Shown here: piece by piece, positions 17,398 through 26,506 of the stretch
Layout of the letters: the number at the start of each line of letters is the position of its first letter
How positions within the stretch are numbered: position 1 is the stretch's first letter
NCBI RefSeq assembly: GCF_003604195.1
Contig: NZ_QXGR01000009.1
Location: 89,802-153,801 of the forward strand
DNA: 64,000 nucleotides
Reading direction: 5' to 3'
From: Simplicispira lacusdiani
GTDB lineage: Bacteria; Pseudomonadota; Gammaproteobacteria; Burkholderiales; Burkholderiaceae_C
The notes under the pieces: generated by a model
The model's database searches: none
What the model saw: the letters and a program-made list of their open reading frames with translations, nothing else
Told to the model about the DNA's origin: nothing
Made by a program: the position numbers and the translations under genes

Positions 17398-18042
17398 TCA
17401 GCGGCGCAGGTACAGCCGGTCGGACCAGGTGGCTAGCCACTGCGGCCGGAAGGCCACGAAGATGGCGCAGAGCATGCCGGTGACGATGGCGTCGCCCCAG
17501 GCCATGAGCCAGTGCGCCACCAGCGAAAGCTGCAGGTCCACGCCCGGAAGGGGGCTGCCCAGCCAGCGCTCCAGCACGGCGGTGGCGAACACGCACAGCA
17601 CGGTGCCCAGGAAAGCCCGGCCGAGGATGTAGACAAACATCTGCTCGCCAGTCAGGCGCCGCAGCAGCGAACCGAGCAGCAGGGCCAGCGTGCCGGGCAC
17701 CATGCCCTGCCAGACGGCGGCATGCAGGCTTTGCTGCCAGTCCATGGGCGAGACCAGTCCGGTGATGGCACCCACGCCCAGCATCACCGGCATGGCCAGC
17801 GGCCAGCCCAGCATCAGCACCACCAAGCAGGCGCCCGACCATTGCAACTGCAGCGGCATGGCGTGCAGCGCGGGCAGGGCCCACAGCCAGGGCTGCAGCA
17901 CCAGCGTGGCGAGCAGCGGCGTGAGCAGCGGGCTGGCCTGCTGTGTTCCATCCGGCCCTGGCATGCCCGCCAGCAGGCGCCAGGGGCGCGTGGCCAGCGA
18001 TGCGGCGAGCACCAGCACGGCGATGAACAGCTCGATCAACAT
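17398..18042 (-). CDS. CbiM-like integral membrane protein
   Basis: A 214-residue protein made almost entirely of hydrophobic segments (about six). The C-terminal stretch WGDAIVTGMLCAIFVAFRP resembles the last helix region of energy-coupling-factor permeases of the CbiM family, which bring in Co or Ni. The N-terminal metal-binding MHI sequence typical of true CbiM is absent, and no CbiN, CbiQ or CbiO gene is adjacent, so transport on its own or another role is possible. It lies 47 bp upstream of serB on the same strand. Confidence 0.55.
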   Translation of the reverse strand: MLIELFIAVLVLAASLATRPWRLLAGMPGPDGTQQASPLLTPLLATLVLQPWLWALPALHAMPLQLQWSGACLVVLMLGWPLAMPVMLGVGAITGLVSPMDWQQSLHAAVWQGMVPGTLALLLGSLLRRLTGEQMFVYILGRAFLGTVLCVFATAVLERWLGSPLPGVDLQLSLVAHWLMAWGDAIVTGMLCAIFVAFRPQWLATWSDRLYLRR

Positions 18043-18213
18043 GGCGGCAGACGGTGTGGCCTATCGCCGGCAATGGCTGCCACTGGCGCAGCCCAGGCCA
18101 GCAGACGCCGCGCAAGGGCCGCCCCGCCGCACTGGCGTCGTCCCCCTCCCGCGAAGTAACGCGTAGCGAGAGAGGGGGGGGAAGGAGCGAAGCGACACAG
18201 GGGGTGTTCCGTT

Positions 18214-21200
18214 TCACGCCAGCGGCTGGCCCAGGCTGCGCAGCACGTCGCGCACCATCTGGGCGCGGGCCTTGGGGTCCGGCAGTTCGCGCTCGATGCG
18301 CAGTTTCTCGTTGCCGGCCAGCTTGATGTGCTTGTTCTTCTGGATCAGCCCGATGATGGCCATGGGGTCCACTGGTGGCTGCGGCTTGAAGGTGATGTGG
18401 ATGACGCCGGGGGCCGCGTCCACCTTCACCACGCCGTAGGGCTGGCTCAGGGTGCGCAGGCGGTGCACGTCGATCAGCGTCTGTGCCTGGACGGGAAGCT
18501 TTCCGAAACGGTCCACGATTTCTTCGAGCAGGCTGTCGATCTGGTCGTTGGTGCGGGCCGTGGCCAGCTTCTTGTAGAACGACAGGCGCAGGTGCACGTC
18601 GCCGCAGTAGTCGTCGGGCAGCAGGGCAGGGGCGTGCAGGTTGATGTCGGTGGTGACGGACAGCGGAGCGAGCAGGTCGGGCTCCTTGCCGGCCTTGAGG
18701 CAGCGCACGGCCTCGGCCAGCATCTCGTTGTAGAGCTGGAAGCCCACCTCCAGCATGTTGCCGCTCTGGTTCTCGCCCAGCACCTCGCCCGCGCCCCGGA
18801 TCTCCAGGTCGTGCATGGCCAGGTAAAAGCCGCTGCCCAGCTCTTCCATCTGCTGGATGGCTTCGAGCCGCTGCTGGGCCTGCTTGGTCAGGCCTTCGAT
18901 GTCGGGCACCATCAGGTAGGCGTAGGCCTGGTGGTGGCTGCGGCCCACGCGTCCGCGCAGCTGGTGCAGCTGCGCCAGGCCGAACTTGTCGGCGCGGCTC
19001 ATGATGATGGTGTTGGCCGTGGGCACGTCGATGCCGGTCTCGATGATGGTCGAGCACAGCAGGATGTTGAAGCGCTGGGCGATGAAGTCACGCATCACGC
19101 GCTCCAGCTCGCGCTCGGGCATCTGGCCGTGGGCCACGGCGATGCGCGCTTCGGGCAATATCTCCTCGAGCTTCTGGCGCCGGTTCTCGATGGTTTCGAC
19201 CTCGTTGTGCAGAAAGTAGCACTGCCCGCCGCGCTTCAATTCGCGCAGCACCGCCTCGCGGATCACGCCCGTGCCCTCGTTGCGCACAAAGGTCTTGATC
19301 GCCAGGCGGCGCTGCGGTGCCGTGGCGATCACGCTCAAATCGCGCAGGCCCTCCAGTGCCATACCCAGCGTGCGTGGGATCGGTGTGGCGGTGAGCGTGA
19401 GCACGTCCACCTCGGCGCGCAAGGCTTTCATCTGTTCCTTGTGGCGCACGCCAAAGCGGTGTTCCTCGTCGATGATGAGCAGGCCCAGGTTGTGGAACTT
19501 GGTGGACTCGGACAGCAGCTTGTGCGTGCCCACCACGATGTCCACCGTGCCGTCGGCAATCCCCTTGATGGCGGCCGTGATTTCTTTGCCCGAGCGGAAG
19601 CGCGAGACCTCGGCAATCTTCACCGGCCATTTGCTGAAGCGGTCCACCAGCGTCTGGTAGTGCTGCTCGGCCAGCAGCGTGGTGGGCGCGAGAAAGGCCA
19701 CCTGCTTGCCGCCCGTGACGGCCACGAAGGCGGCGCGCAGGGCGACTTCGGTCTTGCCGAAGCCCACGTCGCCGCAGACCAGGCGGTCCATGGGGCGCGG
19801 CGAAATCATGTCCTGGATGACGGCGTGGATGGCGGCGTTCTGGTCGGCGGTTTCTTCAAAGCCGAAGTCGTTGGCGAACTGCTCGTAGTCCTGTGGGCTG
19901 TAGCGGAAGGCATGGCCCTCGCGCGCCGCGCGCCGGGCGTAGATGTTGAGCAGCTCGGCCGCGCTGTCGCGCACCTGTTCGGCGGCCTTGCGCTTGGCCT
20001 TTTCCCACTGGCCACTGCCCAGCTTGTGCAGGGGCGCCTCGTCGGCGGAGACGCCGGTGTAGCGGCTGATGAGCTGCAGCTGGCTCACGGGCACGTAGAG
20101 CACGGCCTCGCCGGCGTATTCCAGGTGCAGGAATTCCTGCAGCGCGGGCGAACCGTCGGGGTTCTTGTTGCCCACGTCCATGTTCACCAGGCCGCGGTAG
20201 CGGCCGATGCCGTGCTGGCTGTGCACCACGGGGTCGCCCACGTTGAGTTCCGAGAGGTCCTTGATGAGTGCCTCGACGTCGCTCACCTGCTCCTGCTTCT
20301 TGCGTCGGCGCGTGGTGGGGCCGGCGGCGAACAGCTCCGTCTCGGTGACGAAGTCCAGGCCTTCTTCCATCCACCGGAATCCGGTGGCGAGCGCGGCCGT
20401 GGCGATGCCCACCTTCTCGCCACCGTCCTGCTGGAACTCGGCCAGCGAATCGAAGGTCGGCGGGTTGAGCTGCGAGGCGCGCAGGAAGTCGAGCAGGCTC
20501 TCGCGCCGGCCATCGCTCTCGGCCAGCAGCAGCACGCGGTGCTGCGTGCTCTGGATGTGCGCGTGCAGGCGGGCCAGCGGGTCCTCGGCGCCGCGCACCA
20601 CCGACAGGTCGGTGTGTGGCTGGAAATGCGCGTTGTCGGCCACATCCTCCACGCCGGGCCGCAGCGCCAGCTGCGCATGCTCCTTGCAGCGGGTGTAGAA
20701 CTGGTCGGCGCTCAGGAACAGCGCATCGGGCGGCAGCACCGGGCGTTCGGGGTCGCCCTGCAGCAAGCGGAAGCGCTCGCGCGTGTCTTGCCAGAAGCCC
20801 TGGAAGGCAGGCTCCAGGTCGCCGTGCAGCACCACCGTGGCGGCGTCGCCCAGGTAGTCGAACACGGTAGCGGTCTCGTCGAAGAACAGCGGCAGGTAGT
20901 ACTCGATGCCGGCGGTGGCCACGCCCGCACCCATGTCCTTGTAGATGCGGCTCTTGGTGGGGTCGCCTTCCAGCAGTTCGCGCCAGCGGGCCCGGAAACG
21001 CGCGCGCGCCGCCTCGTCCATGGGGAATTCACGCCCGGGCAGCAGGCGCACCTCGGGCACCGGGTAGAGACTGCGCTGGCTGTCGGGGTCGAAGGTGCGG
21101 ATGGAGTCGATCTCGTCGTCGAACAGGTCCACGCGGTAGGGCTGCAGCGAACCCATGGGGAACAGGTCGATCAGCCCGCCGCGCACCGCGTATTCCCCCG

Positions 21201-21684
21201 GGCTCACCACCTGCGTCACATGGCTGTAGCCCGCGAGCGTGAGCTGGGCCTTGAGCTTGGCTTCGTCGAGCTTCTGCTTGACCTTGAAATGGAAGGTGTA
21301 GCCCGCCAGGAAGGAGGGCGGAGCCAGGCGGTACAGCGCCGTGGTGGCGGGCACCAGCACCACGTCGGCGCCGGTGTCGCGGTCCTTCTGGCTGATGCGC
21401 CAGAGTGTGGCCAGGCGCTCGCTGATGAGGTCCTGGTGCGGCGAGAACTGGTCGTAGGGCAGGGTTTCCCAGTCGGGGAACAGCGCGCAGCGCAGATCGG
21501 GCGCGAAGAACGCCATCTCGTCGATGAGGCGCTGCGCGTCGGTGGCGTCGGCCGTGATGATGGCGATGGTGCGGTGCGCGGCCTTCTGCTGCTGCCCCAG
21601 GCGCGCCAGCAGCAGCGCGTCGGCGCTGCCAGCGGGACGGGGCAGGGTGAAACGTTTGCCGGGGGAGAGTTTGGGTAGATCCAT
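18214..21684 (-). CDS. mfd: Transcription-repair coupling factor
   Basis: A 1156-residue protein that removes stalled RNA polymerase from DNA lesions and recruits UvrA. The N-terminal UvrB-homology part includes LFPDWETLPYDQFSPH. The RNA-polymerase interaction domain follows (GDPVVHSQHGIGRYRGL). Next come the RecG-like translocase motifs: GDVGFGKTEVALRAA (Walker A), IIDEEHRFGV (DEEH box), TATPIPRTL, and LHQLRGRVGRS. A C-terminal regulatory domain ends the protein. The start at 21684 begins MDLPKLSPGK; the frame is open further upstream but the sequence there is not protein-like. It is divergent from ispD with 143 bp between. uvrC lies 15 kb away in the same window. Confidence 0.97.
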   Translation of the reverse strand: MDLPKLSPGKRFTLPRPAGSADALLLARLGQQQKAAHRTIAIITADATDAQRLIDEMAFFAPDLRCALFPDWETLPYDQFSPHQDLISERLATLWRISQKDRDTGADVVLVPATTALYRLAPPSFLAGYTFHFKVKQKLDEAKLKAQLTLAGYSHVTQVVSPGEYAVRGGLIDLFPMGSLQPYRVDLFDDEIDSIRTFDPDSQRSLYPVPEVRLLPGREFPMDEAARARFRARWRELLEGDPTKSRIYKDMGAGVATAGIEYYLPLFFDETATVFDYLGDAATVVLHGDLEPAFQGFWQDTRERFRLLQGDPERPVLPPDALFLSADQFYTRCKEHAQLALRPGVEDVADNAHFQPHTDLSVVRGAEDPLARLHAHIQSTQHRVLLLAESDGRRESLLDFLRASQLNPPTFDSLAEFQQDGGEKVGIATAALATGFRWMEEGLDFVTETELFAAGPTTRRRKKQEQVSDVEALIKDLSELNVGDPVVHSQHGIGRYRGLVNMDVGNKNPDGSPALQEFLHLEYAGEAVLYVPVSQLQLISRYTGVSADEAPLHKLGSGQWEKAKRKAAEQVRDSAAELLNIYARRAAREGHAFRYSPQDYEQFANDFGFEETADQNAAIHAVIQDMISPRPMDRLVCGDVGFGKTEVALRAAFVAVTGGKQVAFLAPTTLLAEQHYQTLVDRFSKWPVKIAEVSRFRSGKEITAAIKGIADGTVDIVVGTHKLLSESTKFHNLGLLIIDEEHRFGVRHKEQMKALRAEVDVLTLTATPIPRTLGMALEGLRDLSVIATAPQRRLAIKTFVRNEGTGVIREAVLRELKRGGQCYFLHNEVETIENRRQKLEEILPEARIAVAHGQMPERELERVMRDFIAQRFNILLCSTIIETGIDVPTANTIIMSRADKFGLAQLHQLRGRVGRSHHQAYAYLMVPDIEGLTKQAQQRLEAIQQMEELGSGFYLAMHDLEIRGAGEVLGENQSGNMLEVGFQLYNEMLAEAVRCLKAGKEPDLLAPLSVTTDINLHAPALLPDDYCGDVHLRLSFYKKLATARTNDQIDSLLEEIVDRFGKLPVQAQTLIDVHRLRTLSQPYGVVKVDAAPGVIHITFKPQPPVDPMAIIGLIQKNKHIKLAGNEKLRIERELPDPKARAQMVRDVLRSLGQPLA

Positions 21685-21827
21685 GCGCGGGAAATGCGCC
21701 GCGCAGGCATGCGCGGCGAGCCAATGATGCGCCAGCCGGACGCAGCGGGAGGGGGCGATTTTAAAACCTGCCCGGCATTCTGGCTGGCCTGTCACCAGGA
21801 TCGCTGGCAGGTTCTTAGAATCCCCCC

Positions 21828-22667
21828 ATGACCGAACCCCTGATCCCTCCATTGGCCACGTCCATCGGCGTGTCTCCCTCGGCGCCGGGGGACTTCTGGG
21901 CGTTGCTGCCCTGCGCGGGCACGGGTTCGCGCGCCGTGGCGGCCGATGCGCCGGCCGCCCATGCCGGGCTGCCCAAGCAGTACCAGCCGGTGGCGGGCCA
22001 GCCCATGGTGCTGCACACGCTGGCGGCCTTCGCCGGTGTGGCGCGCTTGCGTGGGACGCTGGTGGCGGTGGCGCCCGGCGATCATTTTCTCGACGCCTAT
22101 GCCAACCCCTCCTTTTTCACGGTGGACTGCGGCGGCCCGACGCGCGCCGACACCGTGCTCGGCGGCCTGCGCGCCCTGCAGGAGCGCGGCGCGCGCGAAC
22201 TCGATTGGGTGCTGGTGCACGATGCCGCGCGCTGCCTGGTGACGCCCGAGCAGATCGACGCGCTCATCGACGCCTGCGCGCACGATGGCGTGGGCGGGCT
22301 GCTGGCGCACAAACTGGCCGACACCCTCAAGACGGCCTCGGCCGGGCCGGGGGGCATCCGCGTGGCCTCCACGGTGGACCGTGCCGACAAGTGGCTGGCC
22401 CAGACGCCGCAGATGTTCCGCATCGGCCCGCTGCGCAAGGCGCTGGAGCATGTGGGGCCGGTCGTCACGGACGAGGCCAGTGCCATGGAGGCCATGGGCC
22501 TGCACCCGCGCCTGGTGCCTGGCAGCGCCCTGAACTTCAAGGTGACCTACCCCGAGGATTTCGCGCTGGCCCAGGCCGTGCTGGCGCAGCGCGGGCATGG
22601 CGCCACGCTGGAGCGCTTTGGCGGCGCGCGTGGCCAGGCGGGCACGGCTTCGGGCAAGATTTTCTGA
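21828..22667 (+). CDS. ispD: 2-C-methyl-D-erythritol 4-phosphate cytidylyltransferase
   Basis: A 279-residue enzyme of the non-mevalonate isoprenoid pathway that joins MEP to CTP. The nucleotide-binding loop is [11 protein letters not shown], followed by [24 protein letters not shown] and QTPQMFR, all typical of IspD. It is slightly longer than most (about 230-240) because of an N-terminal extension of about 20 residues and a loop around AAHAG. The gene is 19 bp upstream of ispF, which acts two steps later in the same pathway. Confidence 0.96.
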   Translation: MTEPLIPPLATSIGVSPSAPGDFWALLPCAGTGSRAVAADAPAAHAGLPKQYQPVAGQPMVLHTLAAFAGVARLRGTLVAVAPGDHFLDAYANPSFFTVDCGGPTRADTVLGGLRALQERGARELDWVLVHDAARCLVTPEQIDALIDACAHDGVGGLLAHKLADTLKTASAGPGGIRVASTVDRADKWLAQTPQMFRIGPLRKALEHVGPVVTDEASAMEAMGLHPRLVPGSALNFKVTYPEDFALAQAVLAQRGHGATLERFGGARGQAGTASGKIF

Positions 22668-22686
22668 CGCAGCAGGGACCACGAAC

Positions 22687-23166
22687 ATGAAATTCAGGAT
22701 TGGCGAAGGCTGGGACGTGCATGCGCTGGTGCCGGGGCGCCGGCTTGTCATCGGCGGGGTGAACATTCCGCACTCCGCAGGCCTGCTGGGGCATTCCGAC
22801 GCCGACGTGCTGCTGCACGCCATCACCGACGCGCTGCTGGGCGCGGCGGCGCTGGGCGACATCGGCTCGCATTTTCCCGACACCGATGCGCAGTTCCGTG
22901 GCGCCGATTCTGTGGCGCTGCTGCAGGAAGCGGCGCGCCGCGTGCGCGCGCATGGCCATGAGATCGGCAACATCGACAGCACCGTGGTGGCGCAGGCACC
23001 ACGCCTGGTAGCGCACATTCCGGCCATGCGCGAGCGCATCGCCAGCGCCTTGGGGCTGGCGCAGGACCAGGTGAACGTGAAGGCCAAGACGGCCGAGCGC
23101 ATGGGCCCGGTGGGCCAGTGCCTGGCCATCGAGGCCCGGGCCGTGGCCCTGCTCCTGAGGGTCTGA
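22687..23166 (+). CDS. ispF: 2-C-methyl-D-erythritol 2,4-cyclodiphosphate synthase
   Basis: A 159-residue trimeric enzyme forming MEcPP. The zinc ligands D10, H12 and H44 are seen in GWDVHAL and VLLHAI. The LGHSDADVL and [10 protein letters not shown] motifs complete the active site, and the length is standard. The conserved order ispD-ispF points to one transcript. An isoprenoid role (ubiquinone, undecaprenyl phosphate) follows from the pathway. Confidence 0.97.
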   Translation: MKFRIGEGWDVHALVPGRRLVIGGVNIPHSAGLLGHSDADVLLHAITDALLGAAALGDIGSHFPDTDAQFRGADSVALLQEAARRVRAHGHEIGNIDSTVVAQAPRLVAHIPAMRERIASALGLAQDQVNVKAKTAERMGPVGQCLAIEARAVALLLRV

Positions 23167-23272
23167 TTCCGACCGAATCGTCCGGCTGCGTATCGCCACG
23201 GCGTTTGCAACGGGCGCGGCCCAGTCCAGCGGCCACCGCGCAAGGGCCGCCCCGCCACGTCACAGGGGGATG

Positions 23273-24763
23273 TCAGCCCTTCTTTTGCGGCAGGTTGCGC
23301 TTGACCTGCGGGCGCTGCAGGCGCTGCTGCGGGTCGGTGCCGGCGGGCTGGTCGCTGGCGCGTTGCAGTTGCACATGGGCCACCAGGCCGCCCGAGGTGG
23401 AGTTGGCCAGGGCGAAGATGCCGCCCATGCGCTGGATGGTCTTGTCCACGATGGACAGGCCCAAACCGGCGCCGGCTGCGGCCGTGCGCGCCGCGTCGCC
23501 CCGGAAGAAAGGCTTGGTCAGGTTGGCCAGTTGCTCGGGCGAGACGCCGGGGCCATGGTCGCGCAGCTTGATCAGCACCCAGTCCTCGCGGCCCTTGGCG
23601 GCGATGTCCACCCGTGTCACGCCGGTTTCGGGCGACTTTCCGTAGCGGCGCGCGTTCTCCAGCAGGTTGGACAGGATGCGCGCCAGTTCGACCTCGTCGG
23701 CCAGCACGTTCAGGTCCTCGGGAATGGAGGTGTGGATCTGCAACTCGCGGTGGTCCTGCACCGCGTAGACGCAGGACGACACCACGGCATGCAGGTTCAC
23801 CGGCGTGAGCGTGACATGGTCGGGCCGCGCGTAGTCGAGGAACTTGTCGATGGTGGCGTCGAGCTGCACGATGTCGGCCACCATGTGTTCGCGCGCCACA
23901 TCGTCCTCCACGCTCATCTCGGTTTCCAGGCGCAGGCGCGCCAGCGGCGTGCGCAGGTCGTGCGAGATGCCGGCGAGCATGACGGCGCGGTCCTGCTCCA
24001 GCTTGGCGAGCTTCTGGGCCATGCGGTTGAAGCCGATGTTGACCTCGCGGATCTCGCTGGTCACGGCCTCCTCGTCGAGGTGGCTGGCGGCGAAGTCACC
24101 GTCGCGCACGCGGTTGGCGGCATAGGACAGCTGCTGCAGCGGCTGGTTGATGAGCCGAGCGATCACGGCGGCACCCGCGAGCGACAGCGCCGCCGCAGTG
24201 ATCAGCCAGATCATCCAGGTCTTGCCACCCGCCGGGCTGAAACGCGAGCGGTCCATGAGCAGCCAGTTGGGGTCGCCATTGATGGTGAAGCCCACCCACA
24301 GGCCTTTTTCGCCGTTGACGCTTTGCGCGACGATGGTGTCCGGCCCCAGGCGGCGCGTGAGTTCCTCGGTCAGGCGCTGGCCGAGGGTGGAGGGGTCGAG
24401 GTCCTCGAACCGGTCGCCCGGTTCGCGCGGCAGGATGCGCACGCCCTCCTGGTCGGCCATGGTCTTGATGAGCGAGACGCGCGCGATCGCGTCGGCGTGC
24501 ACCAGCGCCGCGCGGCTGAGGTTGACGAGCGAGGCGATTTGCTGGGCCGTGTGCAGCGTGCGCGGCTCGAATTCGAGCGCGCGCAAGGTCTGCAGCCAGG
24601 CCAGGATGCTTCCCACCAGCAGCACGCCGAGCAGGAAGAAGGTGCGCCAGAACAGGCTCAGCCCGACCCGCTTGCGCGGCTCGCGCCGGCGCTCGTGCGT
24701 TTCGAGCGGGGCGGGGCTGGTGGCCTCGCCGTCGAGATGGCGTGAAGACCGGGAGGACTTCAT
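23273..24763 (-). CDS. Sensor histidine kinase, EnvZ type
   Basis: A 496-residue inner-membrane kinase. Transmembrane helices lie near residues 35-57 and 180-203, with a ~120-residue periplasmic domain between them. A HAMP linker follows, then the H box GISHDLRTPLARL (H268), the N box ILSNLLENARRYG, and the G boxes DHGPGV and GAGLGLSIV. The layout and adjacency to an OmpR-type regulator suggest the EnvZ/OmpR family, though the periplasmic signal is unknown. The start at 24763 begins MKSSRSSRHL, 22 bp after the regulator stop. The tail after residue 470 is rich in Q, P and K and probably disordered. Confidence 0.92.
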   Translation of the reverse strand: MKSSRSSRHLDGEATSPAPLETHERRREPRKRVGLSLFWRTFFLLGVLLVGSILAWLQTLRALEFEPRTLHTAQQIASLVNLSRAALVHADAIARVSLIKTMADQEGVRILPREPGDRFEDLDPSTLGQRLTEELTRRLGPDTIVAQSVNGEKGLWVGFTINGDPNWLLMDRSRFSPAGGKTWMIWLITAAALSLAGAAVIARLINQPLQQLSYAANRVRDGDFAASHLDEEAVTSEIREVNIGFNRMAQKLAKLEQDRAVMLAGISHDLRTPLARLRLETEMSVEDDVAREHMVADIVQLDATIDKFLDYARPDHVTLTPVNLHAVVSSCVYAVQDHRELQIHTSIPEDLNVLADEVELARILSNLLENARRYGKSPETGVTRVDIAAKGREDWVLIKLRDHGPGVSPEQLANLTKPFFRGDAARTAAAGAGLGLSIVDKTIQRMGGIFALANSTSGGLVAHVQLQRASDQPAGTDPQQRLQRPQVKRNLPQKKG

Positions 24764-24785
24764 GGATCGGTCAACGTGCGGGCGC

Positions 24786-25517
24786 TCAGCTCGTGCCGTC
24801 CGGCACGAACACGTAGCCCACGCCCCATACCGTCTGGATGTAGCGTGGCGCGGCGGCATCTTCCTCGATGAGCTTGCGCAGGCGCGAGACCTGCACGTCC
24901 AGGCTGCGGTCGAAGGGCTCGAACTCGCGGCCGCGCGCCAGCAGGGCCAGCTTCTCGCGCGACAGTGGCTGGCGCGGGTGGCGCACCAGGGCCTTGAGCA
25001 TGGCGAATTCGCCCGTGGTCAGCGGCAGCTCCTCGCCGTTTTTCTGCAGGGCGCGCGTGCCCATGTCGAAGGTGAAGGGGCCGAAGGTGACGACCTCGTT
25101 GTCGCCCGAGGGCGCGCCCGGGGCCTCTTGCGGCGGGCGGCGGCGCAGCACGGCGTGGATGCGGGCGAGCAGCTCGCGCGGGTTGAAGGGCTTGCCGAGG
25201 TAGTCGTCGGCGCCCACCTCCAGGCCGACGATGCGGTCCACGTCCTCGCCCTTGGCCGTGAGCATGACGATGGGCGTGCGGTCGTTGGCGGCGCGCAGGC
25301 GGCGGCAGATCGAGAGGCCGTCCTCGCCCGGCATCATGAGGTCGAGCACGATGAGGTCCACCGTGTCGCGCAGCAGGATGCGGTTGAGCGCCTTGCCGTC
25401 CTCGGCCAGGACGACTTCCAGGCCTTCCTGGGTCAGGTAGCGGCGCAGCAGATCGCGGATGCGGGCGTCGTCGTCCACCACCAGGATCTTGTCGGTACGG
25501 GTGCTTGTCGTGGCCAT
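24786..25517 (-). CDS. ompR: OmpR-family response regulator
   Basis: A 243-residue regulator. The receiver domain has the acidic cluster D15-D17, the phosphorylation site D59 in VLDLMMPGEDG, the switch T in MLTAKGE and K in GKPFNPREL. The C-terminal winged helix ends VWGVGYVFVPDG. Sequence LTTGEFAMLKALVRHPRQPLSREKL is close to proteobacterial OmpR. It is the first gene of the two-gene unit with the kinase. Targets are likely porin or envelope genes, by family knowledge only. Confidence 0.93.
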   Translation of the reverse strand: MATTSTRTDKILVVDDDARIRDLLRRYLTQEGLEVVLAEDGKALNRILLRDTVDLIVLDLMMPGEDGLSICRRLRAANDRTPIVMLTAKGEDVDRIVGLEVGADDYLGKPFNPRELLARIHAVLRRRPPQEAPGAPSGDNEVVTFGPFTFDMGTRALQKNGEELPLTTGEFAMLKALVRHPRQPLSREKLALLARGREFEPFDRSLDVQVSRLRKLIEEDAAAPRYIQTVWGVGYVFVPDGTS

Positions 25518-25724
25518 GTCTTACCTCGGTCCAATTTGTAACAGCGGCCATTGTTACAAGTTTGGGCGCGAAAAACCGGGGTGCGGACGGCGATCTGACC
25601 AACGGTTACAAGTTTTGCCGGCTGCGCACAGACATTTTCGGATTGGCGGAGTTGGCTGACACGGCGGTCCGCGCAATGCCGTTATGGTGGTTCGCCGCCA
25701 TGGCGTGTGACACAGGTTGAATGC

Positions 25725-26435
25725 ATGAAAAACACTATGAAATTAATAGCTGCTTGCGCTTTATTCATGGGCTCAGGAGCCGTTTTCTCTCAAATACCGC
25801 AGGCCGCGGCTCCGCAGAATGTGGTCCAGTTGTCGGCCGTGGGGGCTGTCGAGGTGCAGCAGGACCAGCTGGTGCTCACGCTCGGCACCACGCGCGATGG
25901 CAAGGACGCCGCCGCCGTGCAGGCGCAATTGCGCCAAGCCCTCGATGCCGCGGTGCTGGAGGCGCGGCGCCAGGCGGAGCCGGGGAAGATGGATGTGCGC
26001 ACCGGCCAGTTCAGCCTGTACCCGCGCCACGGGCAGAGCGGGCAGATCACGGGCTGGCAGGGCAGCGCCGAACTGGTGCTTGAAGGGCGCGATTTCACGC
26101 GCATCACCGGCACGGCGGCGCGCGTCACGACCCTGGCGATCACCCAGGTGGGCTTTGGCCTGAGCCGGGGCGAACGCTCGCGCGCCGAGCGCGAAGCTCA
26201 GGCGCAGGCCATCGGCAACTTCCGGGGGCAGGCGTCCGATCTGGCCCAGGCTTTCGGTTTTTCAGGCTACACCTTGCGCGAGGTGGCGGTGAACAGCCAG
26301 GGCCACATGCCGGTTCCGCGTCCGCTGGCCATGCGCGCCATGGCCAAGTCGGCCATGCAGGATGCGCCCATCGCCGTGGAGCCCGGCAGGAGCACGGTGG
26401 AGGTGACCGTGTCGGGTTCGGTGCAGATGCACTGA
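25725..26435 (+). CDS. SIMPL-domain (DUF541) periplasmic protein
   Basis: A 236-residue secreted protein of the SIMPL/DUF541 family, whose function is poorly known (a mouse relative binds a kinase; bacterial members lie in the periplasm). The signal peptide is MKNTMKLIAACALFMGSGAVFSQ, and the mature domain shows the usual VVQLSAVGAVEVQQDQLVLTL start and VEVTVSGSVQ end. A GTG at 25707 would add six residues; the ATG at 25725 is preferred because it begins a normal signal peptide. Residues 4-22, the entire hydrophobic core and cleavage area, are encoded by a copy of the short dispersed element. It is convergent with bdhA. Confidence 0.88.
   Translation: MKNTMKLIAACALFMGSGAVFSQIPQAAAPQNVVQLSAVGAVEVQQDQLVLTLGTTRDGKDAAAVQAQLRQALDAAVLEARRQAEPGKMDVRTGQFSLYPRHGQSGQITGWQGSAELVLEGRDFTRITGTAARVTTLAITQVGFGLSRGERSRAEREAQAQAIGNFRGQASDLAQAFGFSGYTLREVAVNSQGHMPVPRPLAMRAMAKSAMQDAPIAVEPGRSTVEVTVSGSVQMH
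25735..25790 (+). repeat. Short dispersed element, copy 4 (in coding sequence)
   Basis: CTATGAAATTAATAG is the degenerate palindrome, followed by CTGCTTGCGCTT, GGGCTCAGGAGCC and GTTTTCTC. Its position in the consensus is unmistakable when set beside copies 7 and 11. It lies in frame within the signal-peptide codons of the SIMPL gene. Confidence 0.75.
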
Positions 26436-26442
26436 GTCGTGA

Positions 26443-26499
26443 ATAAAAAAGGCCTGTAGCGCTTGTGTGGCAAGCGCTATAAGCTATTGAATCAATAGC
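26443..26499 (-). repeat. Short dispersed element, copy 5
   Basis: This is the most complete copy. On the minus strand it reads GCTATTGA/TCAATAGC, then AGCGCTT, a 7-base loop, AAGCGCT, ACAGGCC and a run of six T. It fills the gap between the convergent SIMPL and bdhA stop codons. The AGCGCTTG/CAAGCGCT stem plus T run would serve as a terminator for bdhA. Confidence 0.85.
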
Positions 26500-26506
26500 A
26501 AAAGGT

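Noticed and set aside
18043..18213. Gene or regulatory RNA between mfd and the CbiM-like gene
   Set aside because: Only purine-rich runs (GAGAGAGGGGGG, AGGAGCGAAGCGA) are present, with no coding or folding signal.
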